Source of the DNA: Burkholderiales bacterium
GTDB lineage: Bacteria; Pseudomonadota; Gammaproteobacteria; Burkholderiales; Burkholderiaceae_E
Assembly (NCBI GenBank): GCA_003818495.1
Contig: RPRK01000013.1
Span: 1 to 48,979, forward strand
DNA: 48,979 bases
Direction: 5' to 3'
Shown: positions 38,282 through 47,132 of the stretch, piece after piece
How positions within the stretch are numbered: the stretch's first letter is position 1
Layout of the letters: every line of letters starts with the position of its first letter
Notes under the pieces: generated by a model
Database searches by the model: none
What the model was told of the DNA's origin: nothing
The model's input: only the letters and a program-made list of their open reading frames with translations
Translations under genes and position numbers: made by a program

Positions 38282-39522
38282 AGATCCTCGCCGTCACCAC
38301 CAAGAGCCCGTACCCGCTGAACGAAGGCAGGGCGCTGCGCACCTACAACCTGCTGCGCCAGCTGGCCCTGCATCACGAGGTCCATCTGGTGTCCTTCGTG
38401 CAGACGCAGGAGGATGTCGACGGACTCGGTGCGATGCGCGCGTTCTGCGCCACCGTCGAGGCCGAACCGCTGTACCTCGACCATCCGCGCCTGCGGCTCG
38501 CGGCCGACGCCTGCCTGGAGCCCTTCGGGGCGGTGCCGCTGCAGGTCATCAAGTACCGGACCGCGGGCATGCGCCGGCGGCTCGCCCGGCTGCTCGAGCG
38601 GCACACCTTCGACGCGGTGCACCTGGACATGCTGCACCTCGCCGAGTACCTGCCGATGTTCCCGCACGCCACGCGCGTGCTCACCGAGCACAACGTCGAG
38701 TCGGCGCTGCTGGCGCGTCGCGCCGACACCGAGACCCGTCCGCTGCAGCGCGCCTATCTCCGGTACCAGACCGGCAAGCTCGCCCGTTACGAGGCCCGCG
38801 CCTGCGCCGCCGCCGACGAGGTGGTCGCGGTCTCGGAGCCCGACGCCGCGCTGCTGCGCGCGATGGACCCGGCGATCCGCGTCACCACGGTCCCCAACGG
38901 GGTGGACACCGGGTACTTCCGCGCCGACCCCGATGTCGTTCCGGAGCCCGGCCGGATGGCCTTCGTCGGCGGCTTCACCTGGTTCCCGAACCTCGATGCG
39001 ATCCGCTGGTTCGTCGACACCACGCTGCCGCGGATCGCCGAGGCCGTGCCGCAGGCACGCCTGACCGTGGTCGGTCGCCAGCCGGACACCGCGGCGACCC
39101 GGGCGATCGCCGCCGACCCGAGGGTCGAGCTCACCGGCGGGGTCGACGACATCCGGCCGATCGTCTCGCGCGCCTCGGTCTTCGTCGTGCCCCTGCGCAT
39201 CGGCGGCGGCACCCGGCTGAAGATCCTGGACGCCCTGTCGATGGGCCGCGCCGTCGTCTCGACGCGCATCGGCTGCGAAGGGCTGGATGTCGAGCCCGGC
39301 CGGTCGATCCTGATCGCCGACGACCCCGAATCGCTCGCCCGCGAGACCGCCCGCGTGCTCGCCGATCCCGAACTGGCCGCCCGGCTGGGCGCCGAGGGCC
39401 GCGCCCTCGTCGAGCGCCGCTACGACTGGCGGGTCATCGCCCGCGACCTCGACCGCGTCTACCGCGCCCCGCCGCGCTCGGGCGCCGATGCGCCGCGCGC
39501 CGCCGCGGCGCCCCTCCGCTGA
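38278..39522 (+). CDS. Sugar transferase/GT4, TIGR03087-like (PEP-CTERM/EpsH1 system associated)
   Basis: MKILAVTTKSPYPLNEGRALRTYNLLRQLALHHEVHLVSF...TRVLTEHNVESALLARRA...VVPLRIGGGTRLKILDALSMGRAVVSTRIGCEGLDV. Confidence 0.9.
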   Translation: MKILAVTTKSPYPLNEGRALRTYNLLRQLALHHEVHLVSFVQTQEDVDGLGAMRAFCATVEAEPLYLDHPRLRLAADACLEPFGAVPLQVIKYRTAGMRRRLARLLERHTFDAVHLDMLHLAEYLPMFPHATRVLTEHNVESALLARRADTETRPLQRAYLRYQTGKLARYEARACAAADEVVAVSEPDAALLRAMDPAIRVTTVPNGVDTGYFRADPDVVPEPGRMAFVGGFTWFPNLDAIRWFVDTTLPRIAEAVPQARLTVVGRQPDTAATRAIAADPRVELTGGVDDIRPIVSRASVFVVPLRIGGGTRLKILDALSMGRAVVSTRIGCEGLDVEPGRSILIADDPESLARETARVLADPELAARLGAEGRALVERRYDWRVIARDLDRVYRAPPRSGADAPRAAAAPLR

Positions 39523-39533
39523 AGGACCGACCC

Positions 39534-41222
39534 ATGACCCGCGTGAACGCCTCCCGCCCGCGACGTCCCGCCCGCACGCCCCGGGCCGGCCTGCCCGCCT
39601 TGCCCGCCCTGTTCGCGCGCTTCGCCGCGGCGGCCACGCTCGCGCTCGGCGTCGGCTGCTCGGTCGCGCAGCCCGGCCCCGCCCAGCCCGGTGCCGCCGG
39701 CGTCGGCACCACCTGGTACGTGCGCGCCGACGGCGGCTCGCCCAGCCGCTGCGACGGCCGCACCGACGCGCCGGCCGCGGGCGCGTCGGGCCGCGCCTGC
39801 GCCTGGTCGCATCCGTTCCATGCGCTGCCTCCCGGCGGGCCGGCGCGGATCGCCGGCGGCGACCGGCTGGTGATCGGCGACGGCGAGTACATGATGGGCG
39901 TGGGCGCACCGGGCGCGGTCGGGTGCGCGCCGGAGTACGCGTGGGACTGCTACATGCCGCCGGTGCCGTCGGGGCCCGACCGCACCCGCCCGACCCGCAT
40001 CCTCGGCGCCGCCCATGCGAGCGGCTGCACCACACGGCCCCAGCTCTGGGGCACCGAGCGGGCCCGAACCGTCATCAACCTGACCGGCTCGAGCAACGTC
40101 GAGATCGCCTGCCTCGAGATCACCGACCGCTCCGAGTGCGTCGAATTCCACTCCGGGTCGATCCGCTGCCAGCGCGACCGCCCGCCGTTCGGCCCCTGGG
40201 CCGCCAACGGCCTGATCGCCAGCGACTCGCGCAACGTGCGGCTCGCCGACCTCGACATCCACGGAATGGCCAGCGGCGGCGTGCGCGCCGGGCGCCTCAC
40301 CGATTGGGAAGTCGTCGGCGTACGGATCGCGGCCAACGGCTGGGTCGGCTGGGACGGCGACATCGGCGAGGGCGGCAGTTCCAACGCGGGCACGATGCGC
40401 TTCTCGCGCTGGGTGGTCGAGTGGAACGGCTGCGGCGAGACCTGGCCGGGGCGTCAGCCGACCGGCTGCTGGGGCCAGTCCGCGGGCGGCTACGGCGACG
40501 GGGTCGGCACGGCCAAGACCGGCGGCCACTGGATCATCGAGGACTCGGTCTTTCGCCACAACACCTCGGATGGCCTCGACCTGCTCTACCTGGTCGGCGA
40601 CGGCCGGCTGACGCTCGACCGCGTGCTCGCCGAGGGCAACGCCGGCAACCAGCTCAAGGCCCGCGGCCCGACGACCATCCGCAACGCGATCGTGGCCGGG
40701 CACTGCGCGTTCTTTCGCGGCAAGCCCTTCACGCACAACGTCGACGACTGCCGGGCGATGGGCGACGCGGTCTCGTTGACGGTCGACCCCGGGCAGGTCG
40801 CCACGCTCACCAGCAGCACGATCTACGGCGAGGGCAACTGCCTGGTGGTGGCCGGCGGCGCCCCGTCGAGCCGCGTCGTCGCGCGCAACAGCATCCTGGC
40901 GGGAGGTCCGTTCGCGCTGCGTCCGTCGGACACCAGCTGCTGGTACTACGCCGAAGGCGGCATCGTGCTGCAGACCGACTACCTGCTGGTCAACAGCCGC
41001 CGCGGTCCGGCCTGCCCGGGCGGCACGAGCCGCTGCGGCGTCGATCCGATGCTCCAGAGCACCCAGGCCGGCGCCTTCGACGCGCGGCTGCGCCCCGGCA
41101 GCCCGGCGCGCGACAGCGGCGCGCCGGTGGGCGGCCCGGTGTCCGCGGTCGATGCCTTCGGCGCGCCCCGCCCCGCCGGCGCGGGCACCGATCGCGGCGC
41201 CGTCGAGATGCAGGCCCGTTGA
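39534..41222 (+). CDS. Exported Cys-rich right-handed parallel beta-helix protein
   Basis: Signal/lipoprotein-like N-term (LALGVGCSVAQPG), WYVRADGGSPSRCDGRTDAP..., repeated strand-turn pattern (NGLIASDSRNVRLADLDIHGMASGGVRAGRLTDWEVVGVRIAANGWVGW), 13+ Cys-containing motifs, ends GTDRGAVEMQAR. Confidence 0.82.
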   Translation: MTRVNASRPRRPARTPRAGLPALPALFARFAAAATLALGVGCSVAQPGPAQPGAAGVGTTWYVRADGGSPSRCDGRTDAPAAGASGRACAWSHPFHALPPGGPARIAGGDRLVIGDGEYMMGVGAPGAVGCAPEYAWDCYMPPVPSGPDRTRPTRILGAAHASGCTTRPQLWGTERARTVINLTGSSNVEIACLEITDRSECVEFHSGSIRCQRDRPPFGPWAANGLIASDSRNVRLADLDIHGMASGGVRAGRLTDWEVVGVRIAANGWVGWDGDIGEGGSSNAGTMRFSRWVVEWNGCGETWPGRQPTGCWGQSAGGYGDGVGTAKTGGHWIIEDSVFRHNTSDGLDLLYLVGDGRLTLDRVLAEGNAGNQLKARGPTTIRNAIVAGHCAFFRGKPFTHNVDDCRAMGDAVSLTVDPGQVATLTSSTIYGEGNCLVVAGGAPSSRVVARNSILAGGPFALRPSDTSCWYYAEGGIVLQTDYLLVNSRRGPACPGGTSRCGVDPMLQSTQAGAFDARLRPGSPARDSGAPVGGPVSAVDAFGAPRPAGAGTDRGAVEMQAR

Positions 41223-41230
41223 GGACCCCC

Positions 41231-41923
41231 ATGATGCGCACCCAACCCGTCCACGAGGACGCCGCGTCCACCGCGACCGGCGCGTCCGGCGCGGCGACAT
41301 CGCCCGCTGCGCCGCCCGAGCCGCCCGAGCGTTTCTGGTCCGAGCTGCGCGAGGACCTCGGTCGCTACCTGCCGCCCGGGCCGGGCCCGCACGGCGTGCG
41401 CGCCACGCTCGACGCGATGACCGAGTACGGCTTCATCGCGACCGCGATCTACCGGTACGGCCGGCTGTGCGGGCGCATCCGCCCGCGCTGGCTGTCGCTG
41501 CCGCCGAAGCTCGTCTATCACGTGCTGCGGATCTTCAGCGAACTCGGCCTCGGCATCTACATGACCTCGACGTCGCGGATCGGGCCGGGCCTGCACATCG
41601 GCCACTACGGCGGGATCTACCTGAGCTGCACCATCGGACGGCGCTGCTCGATCGCGCAGGGCGTCACCGTGGGCTACAAGGGCGCGGGCCGCTCGACGTT
41701 CCCGCCGCGGGTCGGCGACGACGTCTACATCGGCACCGGCGCGGTGGTCGTCGGCGACATCAGCGTCGGGAACGGGTCGGTGATCGGCGCCAACACCACC
41801 GTGGTGAAGGACGTCCCGCCGCGACACCGGGTGGTGAGCGCCGCGGTCCGCATGTCGCCGCTGGAGCCGTTGGACGCCCCGTCGCCCGCGCCCTCCCCGG
41901 GCGGCCCCGCCCCCGGCCCGTGA
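41231..41923 (+). CDS. Serine acetyltransferase-like hexapeptide-repeat acyltransferase
   Basis: IYMTSTSRIGPGLHIGHYGGIYLSCTIGRRCSIAQGVTVGYKGAGRSTFPPRVGDDVYIGTGAVVVGDISVGNGSVIGANTTVVKDVPP; hexapeptide repeats. Confidence 0.9.
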   Translation: MMRTQPVHEDAASTATGASGAATSPAAPPEPPERFWSELREDLGRYLPPGPGPHGVRATLDAMTEYGFIATAIYRYGRLCGRIRPRWLSLPPKLVYHVLRIFSELGLGIYMTSTSRIGPGLHIGHYGGIYLSCTIGRRCSIAQGVTVGYKGAGRSTFPPRVGDDVYIGTGAVVVGDISVGNGSVIGANTTVVKDVPPRHRVVSAAVRMSPLEPLDAPSPAPSPGGPAPGP

Positions 41924-42702
41924 TCTTCTTCGCCGGCATCGCCGATGCGATCGCGCCCAACGCGGCGCATGCGGCGCTCGCGGCGGCGCTCGCCTGCGGG
42001 CTGGCATGGCGTGCGGGCGCCCCGACGTGGCTGCGGCGCGGGCGGATCGTCCTGGCCGTCCTGACGGCCTGGGTGTGGCTCGCCGCATCGCCCCAGTTCG
42101 TCAACCGAGCGCTGATCGCGACCGAGGGGCCGCGCGATGCCGCCGCGTGCCGGGTCGAGGCGGGTCCGACGCCACCGCTCTTCGTCGTGCTGGGCTCCGG
42201 AGAGCTCTGGAACCCGGACGGCACGCCGCGGGCGCGCCTGGACTTCGAGGGCTGGAAGCGGGTGCGGCACGCGGTGGCGATGTGGCGCGTCCATGGCGGC
42301 ACGCTGGTGCTCGCGGGCGGACCCGGCACGGGCGCGACCGACTCGCTCGCCGGCACGATGGCCGCGTTCGCGCTCGAGCTCGGCGTCCCGGCCGACGCGC
42401 TGCGGCTGGCAGGCGGCTCGCAGAACACGCGCGACGACATCGCCGCCGCCGCCGGGGCGATCCGGGCGCACCCCGGTCCGGCGCTGCTGGTGACCGGCGC
42501 GCTGCACATGAACCGCGCCCGCGCGGTCGCGGCGAAGCAGGGGCTGGCGGTGACGCCCTGCCCCTCCGACTGGATGCAGATCCCCGGACTCGGCGTCAAC
42601 CTCCCGACGCTGCTGCCGCACTCCGCGAGCACCGGCCGGACCTATCCGCTGCTGCGCGAATGGCTGGCGACCCTCGCCTACCGGCTGCGCGGCTGGACCT
42701 GA
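41920..42702 (+). CDS. YdcF/ElyC family protein (DUF218)
   Basis: GTG start overlapping the upstream stop (GTGA); LFVVLGSGELWNPDGTPRARLDFEGWKRVRHAVAMWRVHGGTLVLAGGPGTGATDSLAGTM...RDDIAAAAGAIR...ALLVTGALHMNRARAVAAKQGL. Confidence 0.88.
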   Translation: MIFFAGIADAIAPNAAHAALAAALACGLAWRAGAPTWLRRGRIVLAVLTAWVWLAASPQFVNRALIATEGPRDAAACRVEAGPTPPLFVVLGSGELWNPDGTPRARLDFEGWKRVRHAVAMWRVHGGTLVLAGGPGTGATDSLAGTMAAFALELGVPADALRLAGGSQNTRDDIAAAAGAIRAHPGPALLVTGALHMNRARAVAAKQGLAVTPCPSDWMQIPGLGVNLPTLLPHSASTGRTYPLLREWLATLAYRLRGWT

Positions 42703-42715
42703 GTCGGTCCCCGGG

Positions 42716-43891
42716 TCAGTCCCGCAATGCGCCCTCGAGCACCGCGGGCGCCTCGAGCAGCGAACGGTAGAGCTCGTCGTAGCGGGCGGCCATCGCCGGG
42801 ATCGAATGCTCGCGCTCGATGCGCGCGCGGGCGCGCCGGCCGGCCGACTGCCGCCAGGCCGGGTCGCCGCACGCGGCGAGCGCCCTGGCCAGCCCGGCGG
42901 GGTCGCGGGCGGGCACCAGGAAGCCTTCCGCCCCCTCCGCGACCAGCTGCGGATTGCCGCCGACGCGCGTCGCGACGACCGGCAGCCCGCAGGCCTGCGC
43001 CTCGAGGATCGCGTTCGACATGCCCTCGGAGTCGGACGCCAGCACGAACACGTCCGCGGCGGACAGCAGGCCGCCCACGTCGTCGCGCACGCCGAGAAAG
43101 CGCACCGCGTCGCCGAGGCCCAGCGCCGTCGCCTGCGCGGCCAGGGCATCGGCGAGCGGACCGTCGCCGGCGAGCAGCAGCCGGGCGTTCGGCTGTGCCG
43201 CGTGCAGCGTCGCGAAGCCCGCGATCAGGTCCTCGTGACGCTTGATCGGACTCAGGCTCGCGACGCACAGCACGACGAAGGCATCGGGCGACAGTCCTTC
43301 GCGGGCCCGTGCCGCGTCGCGGGTGGCCGCGTCCGGCACCCGGAATCGGGCGGTGTCGACCCCGTTGGGGATCTCCACCAGCCGCTCCGGCGCGGCAGCC
43401 TCGTCGGTCACGAGACCGTCGAGGATCGCGCGCGAGGGCGCCACGATCCGATCGTAGCGGCCATTGAGTCGGCGGAACGCCTGCCGCAGGCGATCGGTCT
43501 TCTGGAAGCCCATGTCGCGCCGGCTCGAGATCCGGACCGGGCCGCCGACGAGGCGCGGCAGCAGTGCGTTCATCAGGTCCGCCTTCTCGTGCTGCGACTG
43601 GATGACGTCGTAGCCGCCCGCGGCGACGCGTGCGCACAGGCGCGCGAACGCGGCCAGGCCCTGGGGACCGTAGATGGCCCCGACCGGCCAGTGCACGAGC
43701 CGCACGTGCGGCGCGTCGAGCGAGGCCACCACACGCCGCTCGGGAGCGGGTTCGGGAATCAGCTGGAGCACGTCGATCGCCCAGCGGTCGGGCGGCAGCT
43801 GGCAGACCAGGTTGCGGGTGAACCGCTCGCTGCCGCCCGGGGCGAGCACGGCGGTGTCGGTCAGCAGCAGCAGTCGCATCGGACGCGTCAT
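42716..43891 (-). CDS. Glycosyltransferase family 4 (GT-B)
   Basis: MTRPMRLLLLTDTAVLAPGGSERFTRNLVCQLPPDRW...RLVEIPNGVDTARFRV...ADVFVLASDSEGMSNAILEAQACGLPVVATRVGGNPQLV. Confidence 0.92.
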   Translation of the reverse strand: MTRPMRLLLLTDTAVLAPGGSERFTRNLVCQLPPDRWAIDVLQLIPEPAPERRVVASLDAPHVRLVHWPVGAIYGPQGLAAFARLCARVAAGGYDVIQSQHEKADLMNALLPRLVGGPVRISSRRDMGFQKTDRLRQAFRRLNGRYDRIVAPSRAILDGLVTDEAAAPERLVEIPNGVDTARFRVPDAATRDAARAREGLSPDAFVVLCVASLSPIKRHEDLIAGFATLHAAQPNARLLLAGDGPLADALAAQATALGLGDAVRFLGVRDDVGGLLSAADVFVLASDSEGMSNAILEAQACGLPVVATRVGGNPQLVAEGAEGFLVPARDPAGLARALAACGDPAWRQSAGRRARARIEREHSIPAMAARYDELYRSLLEAPAVLEGALRD

Positions 43892-45318
43892 CTCGAGGTC
43901 GCCTCGCCGGGCGCGATCAGGCGGCCGTTGCGATCGCGCCGGGCACGCGGCGGCCGGCCGTCGCGTCCGACGGCACCGGATGGCGGACCGGAACGCGTGC
44001 GCGCGGCCCCGGCGGCGCCAGGCACGGGGTCCGTGCTCTCGGGCGCCTCGGCCTGCAGCAGGCGCATCCGCTCGATCGCGCCCAGCAGCAGGAAGAAGGT
44101 CGAGCCGAGCGCGAGCTGGGAGAACCGGTCGCCGAACGCATTGGTCACCATGACCGCGATGATGCACCCCATCCCGCCATAGCCCAGCCCGGCGGCGAAC
44201 GGCGTGCGGGCGTCGCGCTGCAGCCGCCAGGCCGAATGCAGGAAGGCCAGCAGCATGCCGAACAGCAGCAGCAGGCCGACCACCCCCTGCTCGGCCGCGA
44301 CCTTCAGGTAGAAGTTGTGCGGATCGGTCAGGGTCTCGCCGGCGCGCGCGGTCATGAAGCCGTTCAGACCGATGCCGAAGATCGGTGACTGCAGGAACAG
44401 CGTCCGCGCATGCTCCCAGACCTCGACGCGACCGGCGGCCGACGCCTCGAGCTCGCCGTCCTCGCCTTCGGTCATCGTGATCCGGTCGACGACCGAGTCG
44501 GGGAGCACGACCTGCCACAGCACCGCCAGCACCGCCACCAGGCCGAGCAGCCAGCGGTGTCGCATCACGCCGAACACGCACAGCGCCGCCAGCACGGCGA
44601 GGTAGGCGCCGCGGGAATACGAGAACAGCAGCGGATAGAGACTGCCGGCGAACGCGCCGAGGTACACCCAGCGTCGCACCGGATGCTTGTCGAGCAGGCC
44701 GAGGCCGAGCGCGAACACCCCGATGTGCGCGACGAAGGCCCCGAAGTGGTTGGCATTCATCCCGACCACCCAGAACGGGCCGTTCGCCCGACTGCCGTAG
44801 GAGAAGGCCGAACCGGCGACGAAGCCGGTCAGCTCGCGCTGGACCATGAACAGCAGCGCCCCGACGGACAGGTTCACGAGCCAGCGCACGTGCTGCTCGG
44901 TCCGGACGGCGTTGAACGCCGCGACGTAGACCAGCAGCATCAGGACGTAGTTCTTCCAGTCCGCGAGGTACGGATTGCTGCGGGTGAACGGCGAATCGAG
45001 ACCGAAACGCAGCGTGGTGTTCCAGAGCGCCGCATAGGTGTAGACCGAGATCGCGACGATCCAGCCGAGATGCGGCGTGCGCTGGAAGCCGCCCTTGTTG
45101 ACCACCACGCCGAGCATCGCCGAGGCGATCAGCAGGTCCATCGTGTCCTTGCCGAACACGAAGTCGTGCGTGGGGTACCAGAGCGTCGGCAGCGGCGCGA
45201 GCACCGCGTAGAGCATGACCGGCAGCTCGGCCCGCCACAGGATGCCCAGCAGCACGGTCGACAGCATCGTCAGCCAGATGGCCAGCGGCAGGATGAAGAC
45301 CTTCAGCGCGCCGATCAT
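43888..45318 (-). CDS. O-antigen ligase/polymerase (Wzy_C-like) family protein
   Basis: ~11 TM segments, FSYSRGAYLAVLAALCVFG, SPIFGIGLNGFMTARAGETLTDPHNFYLKVAAEQGVVGLLLLFGML. Confidence 0.88.
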   Translation of the reverse strand: MIGALKVFILPLAIWLTMLSTVLLGILWRAELPVMLYAVLAPLPTLWYPTHDFVFGKDTMDLLIASAMLGVVVNKGGFQRTPHLGWIVAISVYTYAALWNTTLRFGLDSPFTRSNPYLADWKNYVLMLLVYVAAFNAVRTEQHVRWLVNLSVGALLFMVQRELTGFVAGSAFSYGSRANGPFWVVGMNANHFGAFVAHIGVFALGLGLLDKHPVRRWVYLGAFAGSLYPLLFSYSRGAYLAVLAALCVFGVMRHRWLLGLVAVLAVLWQVVLPDSVVDRITMTEGEDGELEASAAGRVEVWEHARTLFLQSPIFGIGLNGFMTARAGETLTDPHNFYLKVAAEQGVVGLLLLFGMLLAFLHSAWRLQRDARTPFAAGLGYGGMGCIIAVMVTNAFGDRFSQLALGSTFFLLLGAIERMRLLQAEAPESTDPVPGAAGAARTRSGPPSGAVGRDGRPPRARRDRNGRLIAPGEATSR

Positions 45319-46922
45319 CGCGCGGCCTCCGGCGGGGACGACGCGGCCCCGGTGAAGCCGCCGAGGAAGGCCTGCACGGCACGCGCGCGCGCCGCGAGCG
45401 CGGCCCGGTCGCGGGCCGGATCGTCGCTGGCGGGCACCGCGAGCCATGCGAGGGCGGCATGGTCGCCCCGCCCGGAGAGCGTGCCGCGCAGCGTCGCGAG
45501 CTTCGCGCCCAGCGGTGACGCCACCGGCACGCCGTCGGCGACGAACCACCACCAGCTTCGGACCGGTCGACCGGCGGCCTGGAGCATCGTCTCGCGGACA
45601 TCGAGCCGCGGCCGGCCCTCGGAGGCCGGCAGGTGGACCGCGGTCTCGGCCAGCGCGACGATGCCTGCACGCTCCGGCACGAGGCGGTTGCCGTGCGAGA
45701 CCATCTCGTTGCCGCCGGACTGGTCGGCCCAGTAGGCGATCGAGAACTCGACGCCGTCGTCGAAGCGGCCGCGCAGCGATTCGCGACTGCCGCCGTAGGC
45801 CGGCACCGCAGCCGCCGCGACCGGCTCGAACGTGCCCAGCGCCCCCGCAGCCGCCCGCGCGAAGCCTTCGCGTGGTGCGCCATCGCGCACACCCTCGGAG
45901 AGGTGGCGCGCCGTGCCTGCGGCGAGCGTCATCACGAGCGCGGCGGCCAGCACCGGCCCGGCTGTTGTCCGGCGCCCCGGCGCCGCACGCCTGCCGGACC
46001 GGTGAGCGGATCGATCGGCGGACCGGTCGACCGGTTCCGCGCCCGCCGGCAGCGTCCCCGTCGCTGCCGGCGAAGCGGCCGGCGCGTCGGCGAACCGCCT
46101 GGCAAGGCCGAACGCACCGAGCATGACCGCACCGAACAGCCCCCATCCCAGCAGCAGGTGCTCGTCCCCGGTGCCCCAGCGCATCTGCGTCAGGTGGCCG
46201 GCATACACGGTCAGGAACGCCCGCAGCCAGTTGGCCGCCAGGGCGAGCCCGAGCAGGGTGGCGACGAACATCGCCCGCCGGGCGAGCGAGGCGAGATACA
46301 GGTGGCCGAACAGCACGGCGAGCATCAGCGCGACGATCACGTAGTGCAGCCCGCTGCAGGCCTCGACGACCGACCAGCGTCCGGTCGGCAGCTCGAGCAG
46401 GGTGCCCTGCTGCACGACGGGCACGCCGATCAGACGCAGCGCCGCGACGGTGGCGTCCGCGGTCCATGCGGTGAGGGTCGGGACCAGGCCGTCACCGGCC
46501 GGAACCATGAAGACCAGGAATCCGAGCGGAAAGGCGAGCGCGCGGGTGATCGCCGGGCCGTGTCGCCACCCGACGAGCGCGGGCAGCATCGCCACCGCTG
46601 CCAGATCGCAGACGAGTTCGAGGCCCGCGAGCCGTCCGAGCAGCCACGTGGCGCAGGCCGCGACGAACGCGGCGGCCCCCCGCGCGTCGGCACCGTCGGG
46701 CAGCGCCGCGATGTCGGCACGCATCCGCCAGGCGAGCGCCGCCGAGATCGGGCCGATCGCGAAGCCGTGCGCGTAGGCGGGCGACAGCGTCCACTGTCGG
46801 GCCATGGACGCCCAGGTGTCGGCGAACGCCAGCATCGCCGCGGCCAGCGCGAGCGCGGTGCCGCCCAGACGCCGCCACGGCAGTCGGGCCGGGGTCCGGA
46901 TGAAGGTCGCTTGAAGGGCCAT
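45315..46922 (-). CDS. xrtA: Exosortase A (XrtA/EpsH) fused to C-terminal EpsI domain
   Basis: SPAYAHGFAIGPISAALAWR, catalytic region VVEACSGLHYVIVALMLAVLFGHLYLASLARRAMFVATLLGLALAANWLRAFLTVYAGHLTQMRWGTGDEHLLLGW (Cys/Arg/His), then linker and EpsI-like periplasmic domain (FDDGVEFSIAYWADQSGGNEMVSHGNRLVP). Confidence 0.93.
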   Translation of the reverse strand: MALQATFIRTPARLPWRRLGGTALALAAAMLAFADTWASMARQWTLSPAYAHGFAIGPISAALAWRMRADIAALPDGADARGAAAFVAACATWLLGRLAGLELVCDLAAVAMLPALVGWRHGPAITRALAFPLGFLVFMVPAGDGLVPTLTAWTADATVAALRLIGVPVVQQGTLLELPTGRWSVVEACSGLHYVIVALMLAVLFGHLYLASLARRAMFVATLLGLALAANWLRAFLTVYAGHLTQMRWGTGDEHLLLGWGLFGAVMLGAFGLARRFADAPAASPAATGTLPAGAEPVDRSADRSAHRSGRRAAPGRRTTAGPVLAAALVMTLAAGTARHLSEGVRDGAPREGFARAAAGALGTFEPVAAAAVPAYGGSRESLRGRFDDGVEFSIAYWADQSGGNEMVSHGNRLVPERAGIVALAETAVHLPASEGRPRLDVRETMLQAAGRPVRSWWWFVADGVPVASPLGAKLATLRGTLSGRGDHAALAWLAVPASDDPARDRAALAARARAVQAFLGGFTGAASSPPEAAR

Positions 46923-47043
46923 GTTCCCGAACCGTACGCGCTCGCCCGGAAGGGTGCGCCCTGCCGGACCCGAGCGGCCGGACGGCGGCGATCGGCGGCC
47001 CGGACCGGTCGGCTCGGCGCCACGGTCGGCGCCCGGCTGACGC

Positions 47044-47132
47044 GGCCCCCGAGGCCCCAAGGCCCCCGAGGCCCCCGAGGCCCCGGATGCCCCGGATGCC
47101 CCGGATTCCCCGGATCCCCCGGATGCCCCGGT
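47044..47132. repeat. 9-bp-period minisatellite (~10 units, GGCCCCCGA to TGCCCCGGA)
   Basis: Successive units ggcccccga / ggccccaa / ggcccccga / ggcccccga / ggccccgga / tgccccgga / tgccccgga / ttccccgga / tcccccgga / tgccccggt. Confidence 0.9.

Noticed and set aside
43770-43790. LIPEP/VVPEP-like tetrapeptides in glycosyltransferases as possible PEP-CTERM signals
   Set aside because: They are internal to GT-B enzymes, with no following TM helix and basic tail.
47044-47132. CRISPR-like array
   Set aside because: 9-bp units are contiguous with no spacers; it is a minisatellite.
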